This document shows, piece after piece, positions 35,595 through 45,500 of a DNA stretch of 54,303 nucleotides (position 1 is its first letter; each line of letters opens with the position of its first letter). Both the position numbers and the translations under genes were made by a program. The notes under the pieces were generated by a model. The model saw only the letters and a program-made list of their open reading frames with translations, made no database searches and was not told where the DNA came from. Source of the DNA: Paludibacter sp. (GTDB taxonomy: Bacteria > Bacteroidota > Bacteroidia > Bacteroidales > Paludibacteraceae); NCBI GenBank assembly GCA_029973975.1, contig JARKQF010000269.1, positions 1-54,303 on the forward strand, written 5' to 3'.

Positions 35595-37061
35595 ATGAAA
35601 TTGAAATTTATTTTTGCTCCTTTTTTATTTATTCTGGTTCCGCTTTCAGTATTTCCTGCTACTGAGATCAATCAGGATACCATCATTGTTACTGCGATTA
35701 AACATTTAATTGAAAATTCCTTTAATGAGAAAGATTCGCTGACCATTGCTCCGGAGAATGTCACGCCTGAAATTACACTGCCTGAAACCAGACCTGATTC
35801 GTCTGTCAAAAACGGAAAAAAAACATACGTACCAATAGACATCCGGCAAATATTGTTAAATGTAGAGCAAAGTCGACCAAAAACAAAACAGGTTATCATC
35901 AATGACAGATTCTTAAAAACAAATCCTCTTTTTATCGATATATTATTTCATGGTTATTCAGCTAAGCCTGTTCATTTTGACTCATGGTCTGCAAATGACT
36001 ATTTTTCAAAGTTTGCAACCTCAGGATTTAATTCACTCAACACAACAAAACTGAATAGTGCAGAAGAGATATTGCAGGAATTAAGGGAAATTACCATTCG
36101 GAAGTTTGTCACTTACAATCCGCATTTTATTGCGTACAAAATTGACAACCTGCCCGATGTGACTGATTTCATTAATTTTGAACTGAATGCAAAGCCTATA
36201 GACGAAACCGTTTTGATGAACAGGAACAGGTTAAACTATGATCACAGGAGACTAACCATTGAAAAAATTAAACGCAACCCATGGACCACAAAATCAAATG
36301 CCATGTTGCAATTTTCTCAGAATTATATTTCCAAAAACTGGTATCAGGGTGGTAGCGATAATATTTCTATTCTGGGCATCGTGAACGGAACTTTCAATTA
36401 TGATGACAAAAAGAATATTCAATGGGATAATTTTGCGGAATGGCGGATGGGTTTTAACTCGGTTGAAGGAGATACATTACGGTTACTAAACACCAATGAT
36501 GATATCTTAAGGGCTACCAGCAAACTGGGGGTCAAAGCGGGAGGAAACTGGTTTTATAGTGGATCGGTAGATTTCTCAACTCAGTTCTTCAATAGTTACA
36601 AAGCGATTAATTCTTCGGTTATGAAAGCTAAACTATTAACTCCGGTGAGATTTAACGTGAATGTCGGTTTAGACTACAAGTACAAAAAATTGTTTTCACT
36701 CATGTTCTCTCCTTTAAGCTATAAGTTTATCTATGCGAACGACACTTTACTTGTAGATCAAAAGTCGTTCGGTATACCCAAAGGGGAAAATATCCTGAGT
36801 CAGGTGGGTAGTTCTTTCAGAGCACAAATATCTTACAGTCCGGTGCGTGAACTGCAAATTGACTCCAAACTCTCTTTTTATACCAACTACGAAAAAATTG
36901 AAGTGGATTGGGAAATTATAGGTAACTTCAAGTTTAACAGGTTCCTTTCTACCCGTCTTTCTCTTAACCCGAGATACGACAACACCGTACTAACCGACGA
37001 AAAGGCTATGATTCAGTTTAAACAATTGCTCACTTTCGGACTATCTTACAAGCTCCTTTAG
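35595..37061 (+). CDS. DUF3078 family outer-membrane-type protein
   Basis: A 488-residue exported protein: signal peptide 1-19 (ending SVFPA), then a proline- and charge-rich linker to about residue 90, then a C-terminal domain rich in alternating beta-strands (WYQGGSDNISILGIV, GVKAGGNWFYSGSVDFSTQFF, LKTLLTFGLSYKL-like end) that matches DUF3078 and is likely a beta-barrel. The function is not known. The start ATG 35595 begins with the signal peptide; the frame further upstream overlaps the preceding gene. It converges with the HD-domain gene, 3 nt between stops. Confidence 0.8.
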   Translation: MKLKFIFAPFLFILVPLSVFPATEINQDTIIVTAIKHLIENSFNEKDSLTIAPENVTPEITLPETRPDSSVKNGKKTYVPIDIRQILLNVEQSRPKTKQVIINDRFLKTNPLFIDILFHGYSAKPVHFDSWSANDYFSKFATSGFNSLNTTKLNSAEEILQELREITIRKFVTYNPHFIAYKIDNLPDVTDFINFELNAKPIDETVLMNRNRLNYDHRRLTIEKIKRNPWTTKSNAMLQFSQNYISKNWYQGGSDNISILGIVNGTFNYDDKKNIQWDNFAEWRMGFNSVEGDTLRLLNTNDDILRATSKLGVKAGGNWFYSGSVDFSTQFFNSYKAINSSVMKAKLLTPVRFNVNVGLDYKYKKLFSLMFSPLSYKFIYANDTLLVDQKSFGIPKGENILSQVGSSFRAQISYSPVRELQIDSKLSFYTNYEKIEVDWEIIGNFKFNRFLSTRLSLNPRYDNTVLTDEKAMIQFKQLLTFGLSYKLL

Positions 37062-37064
37062 GTT

Positions 37065-37601
37065 TTAAGAAAACCGGATATGCCAGGTATCAAAAACGGC
37101 AATATTTTCCTGACCGTGACGACCGAGCATCTTGCTTATTTTTTCCGGATCATGCATGCTGTTTAACGCCGTTTTCGAGAAAAACTTATCAGCATAACAA
37201 ATAATCTGCTCCTCGATGGTTACCGGCAACATATCCCGGTGCGGCACTGGCAAATTATGCTCCTTTATCTTTTCCAACGATATTCCGGTTCCGGTATGTC
37301 GCTCACAAACAAGAGCATGACGATCCAGCCCTTCTTTTCGCAACAGATCAGCCCCTAAGTAACCATGTTCGATATACTGATGACTGCCATGGCAAAAAAT
37401 CCGGGGAGCATCACACAAAAAAATTCCGATGTCATGTAACATTGCAGCTTCAGCAATAAATTCAATATCTGCTTCTAACTCCGGATGTTTTTTTGCCACT
37501 TCAAGCGCCAAATCCCTGACTTGTTCACTGTGGGTAACCAGTACGTGATATAATTCGGTACCCGGCGTATAATATTTTTGGATAAGAGGATAGGGATTCA
37601 T
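37065..37601 (-). CDS. HD domain phosphohydrolase
   Basis: A 178-residue protein with the HD metal ligands in order: H24 (VTHSEQV), H55-D56 (AAMLHDIGIF), a later His in FCHGSHQYIEHGYLGADLL and the final Asp in IICYADKFF near 140. Similar stand-alone HD proteins hydrolyse nucleotides or phosphates; the substrate is unknown. It faces priA across the symmetrical promoter and converges with the DUF3078 gene. Confidence 0.85.
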   Translation of the reverse strand: MNPYPLIQKYYTPGTELYHVLVTHSEQVRDLALEVAKKHPELEADIEFIAEAAMLHDIGIFLCDAPRIFCHGSHQYIEHGYLGADLLRKEGLDRHALVCERHTGTGISLEKIKEHNLPVPHRDMLPVTIEEQIICYADKFFSKTALNSMHDPEKISKMLGRHGQENIAVFDTWHIRFS

Positions 37602-37618
37602 ACTGATGATGTTTGGTG

Positions 37619-37723
37619 CAAAGATAGTTATTTTAGTGGTTAGTGGTAAATTGATAGTGGTTAATTATTTCCTAAAACTTACTACTGAGCATTAACCACT
37701 AACCACTAAAATAACTATCTTTG
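37619..37723. promoter_or_regulatory. Symmetrical divergent promoter: 29-bp inverted repeat with TATCTTTG at both ends
   Basis: The arms 37619-37647 and 37695-37723 are perfectly complementary. Their outer ends are TATCTTTG on the plus strand (37716-37723, reading to priA) and on the minus strand (37626-37619, reading to the HD gene). The inner parts consist of repeated TAGTGGT/ACCACTA words. ATG of priA follows 18 nt after one box; ATG of the HD gene lies 18 nt from the other. Confidence 0.75.
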
Positions 37724-37741
37724 TAATTCAATTTTTCTTTC

Positions 37742-40198
37742 ATGAAGTACGTCGATGTTGTGGTTCCATTGCCAGTTTCAGGCACTTTTACCTATGCTGT
37801 TCCCACTGAGTGGACCGACAGTATACGAATTGGCATGCGGGTCGTAGTACAGTTCGGAGCCAGGAAGTTATACACTGGCATCATTACGGTAATACACACA
37901 CAGGAACCAACTTTATATAAACCCAAAGAAATTTTATGTTTGCTCGATACAGAGCCTGTAATGCGGAGACCACAATATAAATTCTGGGAATGGATCAGTG
38001 GGTATTACATGTCAACCATCGGAGAGGTCTATCAGGCAGCTGTACCTTCCGGACTAAAACTGGAAAGTGAGACAGAAGTTTGCATTAATCCCGATTTTGA
38101 GGCTGACGAAATATTATCTGTCAAGGAACAGCAGGTTCTGGATGTCCTGTCAGACACCAAACCACATTCCATTGCTGAATTAAACAAATTTTGTTCTGTT
38201 ACGGACATCATGCCTGTAATTAAAAAACTGTTGGACAAAGGCGCTGTGGAGGTCAATGAGTCTGTTTCTGAGAAGTTCAAAGCTAAAACAGAAGCATGTA
38301 TTCGCCTTTCGACACTTTATTCAGAGGAAGATAAACTAAAAAGTCTTTTTGATAGTTTATCAAGGGCGCCCAAGCAACTGACCCTGCTGATGCGCTATAT
38401 AGAACTTTCGAAATGTTTGAAAGCCAAAAATACCGAGATTGTATTCAAAAAAGCACTTCTTGAAAAGACAGCAATCAGTGCAGCCGTACTCAACAACATG
38501 GTTGAAAAAGGCATTTTTGAAATTTATCAACTGGAAACAGGACGACTGGGGGTTGCTACACTTGAAACTGCACATGCCTTTCCTCTGAATGATTCTCAGC
38601 AAAAAGCCCTGTCGGACATTGAAAATCAATTCATAGATAAGCCGGTTGTATTGCTGCATGGTGTAACTTCCAGCGGAAAAACCGAAATTTACACCCACCT
38701 GATTAACAAAACGCTTGCTGAGGGTAGACAGGTACTGTATCTGGTCCCTGAAATCGCCCTGACCACTCAACTGACTTCCCGGCTAAAACGTGTATTTGGA
38801 AATAAACTGGGCATTTATCATTCTAAATTTTCTGACGCTGAACGGGTCGAAATCTGGAACAATGTATTACACAATAAATCATACGAAATTATTTTGGGGG
38901 TACGTTCGTCAATATTTTTACCATTTCGCCACCTTGGCCTGGTGATTGTGGACGAGGAACACGAACCGAGCTTCAAACAATACGACCCGACTCCCAGGTA
39001 CCATGCCCGGAATGCAGCGATTGTTCTGGCTAATATGCATGGAGCAAAAACTCTATTGGGAACAGCCACTCCATCCATCGAAAGTTATTTTAACGCCCAA
39101 ACAGGCAAATATGGTTTCGTGGAACTGAAAGAACGGCACGAAGAAATGCAGTTACCCGAAATTCAGGTAGTAAACATGCAAGAAGCTTACCGAAAAAAAC
39201 AATTTGACGGTCATTTCTCAGATGTGTTACTGGAAAAAATTTCATCAGCCCTAAAGAACAAAGAGCAGGTTATTCTCTTTCAGAACCGAAGGGGCTATGC
39301 GCCTTTTGTAGAATGTAAGGCCTGTGCATATATTCCGAAATGCAAAAACTGTGACGTAAGTCTCACTTTACATGCTTCGGTCAACACGCTGAACTGCCAT
39401 TATTGTGGTTATACGGAAAGGCTGCCGGATATTTGTCCCGTTTGCAAAACACCAGGATTGCAAACCCGTGGTTTCGGCACGGAGAAAATAGAAGAAGAGA
39501 TTAAAAAAATATTTCCCGATGCCCGTGTACAACGAATGGATTTAGACACAACCCGTTCAAAAAAAGCCTACGAGCAAATCATCACTGCTGTGGAAAATCA
39601 CAAAATTGATATTTTGATTGGTACGCAAATGGTCACAAAAGGACTCGACTTTCAGAAGGTAAGTCTGGTAGGCATTCTGAACGCCGACAACCTGCTGAAT
39701 TTCCCTGATTTCAGGGCACACGAAAGAGCATTTCAGCTCATGGCTCAGGTAAGTGGCAGAGCCGGAAGAAAGCATAAAAGAGGATTAGTCATTATTCAGA
39801 CATCCACCCCGCAACATCCGGTTATCACACAGGTACTGCATCACGACTACCAGGCCATGTACGAATTACAATCAGCCGAAAGACAGCTGTTTAAATATCC
39901 TCCTTATTACAGAATGATACAGATAACTCTGAAACACAGGGATGCCGCTGTCGTCAACCGGGTAACAAAAGAGATGGCTGTCGAAATGAAAGCTGTTTTT
40001 GGTAACAGGGTATTGGGACCCGTTATCCCTGCCATTTCCCGTATTCAAAATCTGTTTATTCGTCAGATACTTTTTAAGATTGAAACGGAAGCATCCTTAC
40101 AAACGGCTAAAAATTATCTGCAGGATATCATGCAACGTATGTTATCGAAACAAGAGTTTAAAAGTGTCAGAATCAGTTTTGATGTAGATCCGAATTAA
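37742..40198 (+). CDS. priA: Primosomal protein N' (helicase PriA)
   Basis: An 818-residue superfamily 2 helicase that restarts stalled replication forks. The N-terminal 3'-DNA-binding and winged-helix parts cover about 1-260; Walker A is GVTSSGKT near 305-312, DEEH near 404-407, and eight zinc cysteines in CKAC, CKNC, CHYC and CPVC lie near 522-575. TQMVTKGLDFQKV and QVSGRAGR are helicase motifs V and VI. birA follows without a spacer. Confidence 0.96.
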   Translation: MKYVDVVVPLPVSGTFTYAVPTEWTDSIRIGMRVVVQFGARKLYTGIITVIHTQEPTLYKPKEILCLLDTEPVMRRPQYKFWEWISGYYMSTIGEVYQAAVPSGLKLESETEVCINPDFEADEILSVKEQQVLDVLSDTKPHSIAELNKFCSVTDIMPVIKKLLDKGAVEVNESVSEKFKAKTEACIRLSTLYSEEDKLKSLFDSLSRAPKQLTLLMRYIELSKCLKAKNTEIVFKKALLEKTAISAAVLNNMVEKGIFEIYQLETGRLGVATLETAHAFPLNDSQQKALSDIENQFIDKPVVLLHGVTSSGKTEIYTHLINKTLAEGRQVLYLVPEIALTTQLTSRLKRVFGNKLGIYHSKFSDAERVEIWNNVLHNKSYEIILGVRSSIFLPFRHLGLVIVDEEHEPSFKQYDPTPRYHARNAAIVLANMHGAKTLLGTATPSIESYFNAQTGKYGFVELKERHEEMQLPEIQVVNMQEAYRKKQFDGHFSDVLLEKISSALKNKEQVILFQNRRGYAPFVECKACAYIPKCKNCDVSLTLHASVNTLNCHYCGYTERLPDICPVCKTPGLQTRGFGTEKIEEEIKKIFPDARVQRMDLDTTRSKKAYEQIITAVENHKIDILIGTQMVTKGLDFQKVSLVGILNADNLLNFPDFRAHERAFQLMAQVSGRAGRKHKRGLVIIQTSTPQHPVITQVLHHDYQAMYELQSAERQLFKYPPYYRMIQITLKHRDAAVVNRVTKEMAVEMKAVFGNRVLGPVIPAISRIQNLFIRQILFKIETEASLQTAKNYLQDIMQRMLSKQEFKSVRISFDVDPN

Positions 40199-40936
40199 AT
40201 GAACGAACTTTATCATCATATCAGCGAAACAGTATCAACCAATGTGTTGATGAAAGAAATGCTACGTAAAAGCCCTTTACCGGAAGGTTTTGTAGTTCAT
40301 ACTGATTTTCAGCATCAGGGCAAAGGCCAGGGAAATAACCAGTGGGAATCGGCAAAAGGTAAAAATTTACTTTTTAGCTTACTTTTACGCCCACATCATA
40401 TTGCCATTGAAGATCAGTTCATCATCTCGCAAATCGTATCATTAGGCATTATTGATGTATTGCGTAATTTGCATCCGGATCATGAAACTGCATTCTGCGT
40501 TAAATGGCCTAATGACATCTATTGGAAGAACAAGAAACTGGGGGGTATACTGATAGAAAACACATTACAGGGCAGAATCATCAATGCCTCAGTAATTGGA
40601 ATCGGACTGAATATCAACCAGACAACATTCACTTCTGACGCTCCTAATCCTGTTTCACTCAAACAAATCACAGGAAAAGAATACCCTATTGATTTGATAC
40701 TGGAGGCCATTACCGGCAACATCCTCCATTATTACGTTGAGGTAAGTCCGGAACTGGTTCGCAAACAATATATGGAGAATTTGTACCGCAAAACAGGTTA
40801 CCATTCATATCGTATCGATGAAAAATCCTTTTCTGCAAAAATCATAGACATTGAAAAAGATGGTCGATTGATGCTGGAGGATGTGAATGGTGATATGACG
40901 GGGTATTATTTTAAGGAAATTGAATTTTTACCGTAG
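40199..40936 (+). CDS. birA: Biotin--[acetyl-CoA-carboxylase] ligase
   Basis: A 245-residue biotin protein ligase without the N-terminal repressor HTH, so a monofunctional enzyme. The biotinyl-AMP loop is QGKGQGNNQWESAKGKN near 39-55 (the family's GRGRRGR is replaced by GKGQGNN), and VKWPNDIYWKNKKLGGILIEN near 101-121 holds the catalytic lysine. The start codon directly follows the priA stop (TAAATG). The stop TAG (40934-40936) is inside a palindromic repeat. Confidence 0.93.
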   Translation: MNELYHHISETVSTNVLMKEMLRKSPLPEGFVVHTDFQHQGKGQGNNQWESAKGKNLLFSLLLRPHHIAIEDQFIISQIVSLGIIDVLRNLHPDHETAFCVKWPNDIYWKNKKLGGILIENTLQGRIINASVIGIGLNINQTTFTSDAPNPVSLKQITGKEYPIDLILEAITGNILHYYVEVSPELVRKQYMENLYRKTGYHSYRIDEKSFSAKIIDIEKDGRLMLEDVNGDMTGYYFKEIEFLP

Positions 40937-40960
40937 AGACATTGCATGCAATGTCTCTAC
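40933..40960. repeat. GTAGAGACATTG palindrome, copy 2
   Basis: A perfect 28-bp palindrome with arms beginning GTAGAGACATTGCA and ending TGCAATGTCTCTAC. It overlaps the birA stop codon, and related sequence is at 447-486. It sits between convergent birA and the esterase gene and could end transcription on both strands. Confidence 0.8.
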
Positions 40961-40971
40961 AAAGGCAAAAT

Positions 40972-42261
40972 TTACCGCCCGATAATACCATCTGCCCATT
41001 TCCATGCTGCATCCCACATTTCCGGATAGGTATAATGTTCTATCTCTGGCACAACACACAAGGTTTTAGGCGATGTAATGACATTATAAACCGAGTAAGT
41101 CGATGTTGGTGGACAAACCATATCGTTGTAACCAAAACCAAAGAAAATCGGCGCTTTGAGGAGCCGGGCAAAATTCACAACATCGTAATAACCACTAGTT
41201 TTAACTTTCTCTGCTAAAACAGCCGGTACATCGTTATTATTTCTGAAGATGTGGGGCCATCCGCCGGCTCTGTTATGCAAGTAACCAGTCATATCAGCCA
41301 ATGCCGGATAAAAACAGATAGAACCTTTGATTCGTTGATCTAATGCTGCAGTAGTTACCGACAAGGCTCCACCCTGGCTACCCCCGTAAACCACAATATT
41401 CTCCCCATCAAACTCCGTCAAAGAGAAGATATAATCGACAGCACGAACGCAACCCAGATAAACACGTTTATAATACACATTATCTTTGTTATCGAAATTG
41501 CTGGTACTATACATTTGCAAGGCTCCGGCACGCAAATCGTCATAAACACCTTGTTCCATAGTCACTGGAATGCCATGTATGCCCATATCTAAAGTAATCA
41601 TCCCTCTGTCAGCATTCTTAATATCGCCCGTATAAGGACGGACCCCTGCACCGGGAACCCTTAACAAAGCCGGATATTTTCCCGGAGCTTTCGGGATACA
41701 CAAAATCCCGTACATACGCGAACCTGTACGAAAGTTCTGAAAATTCAGTTCATATACATTGGTTTTTTCCGTACATCTTTCAGGTAACAACCTGATTTTA
41801 GCATCCATCGGAATTTTTTTATTATCTGCTTTTGCCTTATCCCAAAATGCCTGAAAATCGGCCGGGACTTCAGCTGTAGGCTTAATAGTTTCAGGAGCAA
41901 AACCGGCGGTTCCCCGGCCTTCATATTCTTTATCATTATATTTTGCAAAAACACGGCAACGCAGGAATCCCGGTATTTTCATGCTACCTCCTTCTATCTG
42001 TGCTTTACCTTCTTTCAGGGTTATTGTGGCCGTTTTAAAGGCCGGCATCATGTCGTAAGATAACTCGTATCGAATCTCTACATCTTTTACCGGAATACCA
42101 CTTTGGGTAACGCTAATATCGAACTTTGCTTTTTTATTTAATGCATAATTCCAGTCCTGACTATCAGGCACAACGGAGACTTTAACAATCTGAACCTGTG
42201 GCTGTGCAAACAACAACAGGGAGCAACACAACGCAAATGATAAAAACAACGATTTTTTCAT
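40972..42261 (-). CDS. Acetylxylan esterase-like hydrolase (AXE1 family)
   Basis: A 429-residue exported alpha/beta-hydrolase. Signal peptide 1-19, an N-terminal beta-sandwich-like part to about 125, then the AXE1 (PF05448) domain: GGSQGGAL holds the nucleophile serine near 290, the aspartate lies near DMVCPP and the histidine in EIEHYTYPEM near 412. Members deacetylate xylan or cephalosporin C. The substrate here is unknown. No other glycan-degrading gene is next to it. Confidence 0.88.
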   Translation of the reverse strand: MKKSLFLSFALCCSLLLFAQPQVQIVKVSVVPDSQDWNYALNKKAKFDISVTQSGIPVKDVEIRYELSYDMMPAFKTATITLKEGKAQIEGGSMKIPGFLRCRVFAKYNDKEYEGRGTAGFAPETIKPTAEVPADFQAFWDKAKADNKKIPMDAKIRLLPERCTEKTNVYELNFQNFRTGSRMYGILCIPKAPGKYPALLRVPGAGVRPYTGDIKNADRGMITLDMGIHGIPVTMEQGVYDDLRAGALQMYSTSNFDNKDNVYYKRVYLGCVRAVDYIFSLTEFDGENIVVYGGSQGGALSVTTAALDQRIKGSICFYPALADMTGYLHNRAGGWPHIFRNNNDVPAVLAEKVKTSGYYDVVNFARLLKAPIFFGFGYNDMVCPPTSTYSVYNVITSPKTLCVVPEIEHYTYPEMWDAAWKWADGIIGR

Positions 42262-42275
42262 GATATAAATAATAA

Positions 42276-42518
42276 TTAATTCATTTCTTCATAATCCACA
42301 TATTCTCCTTCGTCTTTATCAATAATCTTCTTACTTTTTTTGGTGGTCTTAAAGGGATTATACCTTTCATTGGTTTCTCCATTAAAATTACGACCATCAG
42401 GAAAAGGATCTTTTCTGCGACGAAATCCAAAAATCGAGCGTACAAATCCCAGTACGGACAGCAGTATGACTACCCCTATGATAAATACAAAGAATATAAG
42501 TGAAAAAAGAAATCCCAT
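42276..42518 (-). CDS. DUF4834 family small membrane protein
   Basis: An 80-residue protein with an N-terminal hydrophobic segment (MGFLFSLIFFVFIIGVVILL, residues 1-20) and a basic, then acidic, hydrophilic tail (FRRRKDPFPDGRN and KIIDKDEGEYVDYEEMN). It matches the size and build of DUF4834, a Bacteroidetes family of unknown function. It is tightly followed by the esterase gene (14 nt) and preceded by ileS (43 nt), all on one strand. Confidence 0.7.
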   Translation of the reverse strand: MGFLFSLIFFVFIIGVVILLSVLGFVRSIFGFRRRKDPFPDGRNFNGETNERYNPFKTTKKSKKIIDKDEGEYVDYEEMN

Positions 42519-42561
42519 TTTAATACTAATAAGACGATAAGATTCTGGAATTCAATCAGAT

Positions 42562-45500
42562 TTATATCTTCTCAATTTTTATTTTTACAATATAATCTTC
42601 AAAATCAAGTTCAACCGGCGAATCAACCACATCAACCAACTGAATTGAGGCCGCCAGCGTTTGCGAGGCAATGTACTGACCGTAAGCCTCTACAGCCATA
42701 TTAATTTCTTCCAGCCGTTCTATTTCGATGTTGATTTTGTCTGTAATTTCCATTCCGGCCGATTTACGCAGGTTCTGAATGCGGTTTACCAATTCACGGG
42801 CAATACCTTCGCGTAACAAATCGTCAGTAACCGTGATATCGAGTGCAACAGTCAAACGACCTTCATTGGCCACCAACCAACCCGGCATGTCTTCAGTGAT
42901 GATTTCGACATCTTCTGCCAGGATTTCAACATCTTCTGCTCCTATTTTCAGCAGGTATTTACCATTTCGCTCAATTTCGCTGATTTGTGATTTACTCAGT
43001 GAAGTCATTGCTACGGCAATATCTTTCATCAGTTTTCCGTATTTTTTACCTAGCGTTTTGAAGTTCGGCTTCACCTTTTTCACCAGGTTAACCATATCCG
43101 CATCTGCCGGTATAACTTCCAGCTCCTTGATGTTTACTTCCGCTTTAATCAATTCGGCAATGTAACGAATCTGTTCGTAGGTTTGTTCGTCCGGTGCAGG
43201 CACCACTGCTTTTGTAAGCGGCTGGCGGACTTTCTTTTCTGCTTTCCGGCGTAAAGCTAATATCATCGAAGAAATCTGCTGTGCCTGTTGCATACAGTTC
43301 TCGAGGTGTTTATCAACAGCTGCTTCGCCATATCCAGGGAACATTGCAAGGTGCACCGACTCCGACTTATCTTTACCGGTGACTTTATTCAGGTCAAGGA
43401 ACAATTGATCGGCATAGAACGGAGCAATTGGCGCCATCAGTTTAGCCACGGTTTCCAGACAAGTATACAATGTCTGATAAGCCGAAAGTTTATCCTGATT
43501 GTATTCCCCTCCCCAATAACGTTTCCGGTTGAGGCGCACATACCAGTTACTCAGGTTTTCACCCACGAAATCGGAGATCGCACGGCCGGCTTTTGTAGGT
43601 TCGTAGCTTTCGTAATACTCCGTAACGTCTTTCACCAGTGTATTCAACAGAGAAATGATCCAGCGGTCAATTTCAGGACGTTGTTCCAATGGAATCTCTG
43701 CTTCAGCAAAACTGAAATTATCTACATTAGCATACAGAGCAAAAAAAGAATAAGTATTATACAAGGTGCCGAAGAATTTCCTTCTGACTTCTTCAATTCC
43801 CTCTACATCAAATTTTAAGTTATCCCAGGGAGATGCATTGGTCATCATGTACCAACGCAACGGATCGGAACCATATTTCTCAATTGTTGTGAATGGATCA
43901 ACAGCATTTCCCAGGCGTTTTGACATCTTATTCCCGTTTTTATCGAGCACCAGTCCGTTAGAGATAACACTTTTGAACGCAACCGAACCACGTACCATCG
44001 TGCTTATGGCATGTAAAGTGAAGAACCATCCACGGGTTTGGTCAACACCTTCCGAAATAAAATCAGCAGGGAAGAAAGAACCGGATTCAACCAAGTTCTT
44101 GTTTTCAAACGGATAATGCAATTGGGCATAAGGCATTGCCCCCGAGTCGAACCACACGTCAATCAGATCGAGTTCCCTCTTCATCGGTTTTCCGGAAAGA
44201 GATACCAACACGATATTATCGACAAAAGGCCTGTGTAAATCGATGTTTTCTATCGCGTAATTCTCAGCCGTATAAATTCCCGGTTTGAAGTTTTCATACG
44301 GATTTCCGGCCATGAAACCAGCTTTGATTGATTTCTCAATTTCCAGCATTAACTCTTCTGTCGAGCCAATACAAATTTCTTCTGTTCCATCTTCCGTTCT
44401 CCAAATGGGCAGGGGTGTACCCCAGTAGCGACTACGACTCAGGTTCCAGTCCTGTAGATTCTCAAGCCATTTACCAAAGCGACCCGTACCTGTCGATTGC
44501 GGTTTCCAGTTGATAGTATTATTAAGTGCGATCATCTCATCGCGACAAGCTGTTGTTTTAATAAACCAACTATCAAGTGGATAATATAGCACCGGCTTAT
44601 CCGTACGCCAGCAATGCGGATAATTGTGGACATGTTTCTCTATTTTGAATGCCAGTCCCTGTTGTTTCAGCATCACGCAAAGATCGATATCCAGCGTAGT
44701 TTCACTATCCTTTAACGCCTCATCATACGCATTCTTCACAAAGCAACCGGCGAATTCCCTATAAAGCTCAACACGCACCTTCTCTGCTACAAACTGTGCA
44801 TCCAAATCATCTATTCTGAAGAATTTACCTGTTCTGTCGACCATTGGTTGACGGTTTCCGTCCTTATCAATCAGTAACAAAGCGGGAACACCGTGTTGTT
44901 TTGCCACTCGGTCGTCATCGGCGCCAAAGGTCGGTGCAATGTGTACTATACCAGTGCCATCCTCCGTAGTTACAAAATCGCCGGTAATTACCCTGAACGC
45001 ACCTTCTCCAGGATTCACCCAGGGAATAAGCTGTTCGTATTGAACACCCGACAAATCAGAACCTTTACATTCTCCAACAATTTCATAAGGAATATTTTTA
45101 TCACCCGGCACATAATCTGCCAGTTTAAGTTCCGCATTTTTCGGATTAAAATGTGCTGCCACCAGATCTTTCGCCAAAATCAGCGAAACCGGAGCATGTG
45201 TATAAGGATTGAAGGAGTTAACCAACACATAGCTGATATTCGGCCCCACGCATAAAGCAGTATTCGACGGCAAAGTCCAGGGAGTCGTTGTCCATGCCAG
45301 AAAATAACACTCATTTTCATCTGTAACACTAAAAGGTAAAGCAGCCTTATCAATCACCTTAAACTGCGCTACACAAGTTGTATCTTTAACATCCCTGTAG
45401 CATCCAGGCTGATTCAACTCGTGCGTACTCAGCCCCGTACCGGCGGCCGGCGAATAAGGCTGAATGGTGTATCCCTTGTAAAGCAATCCTTTGTTATAAA

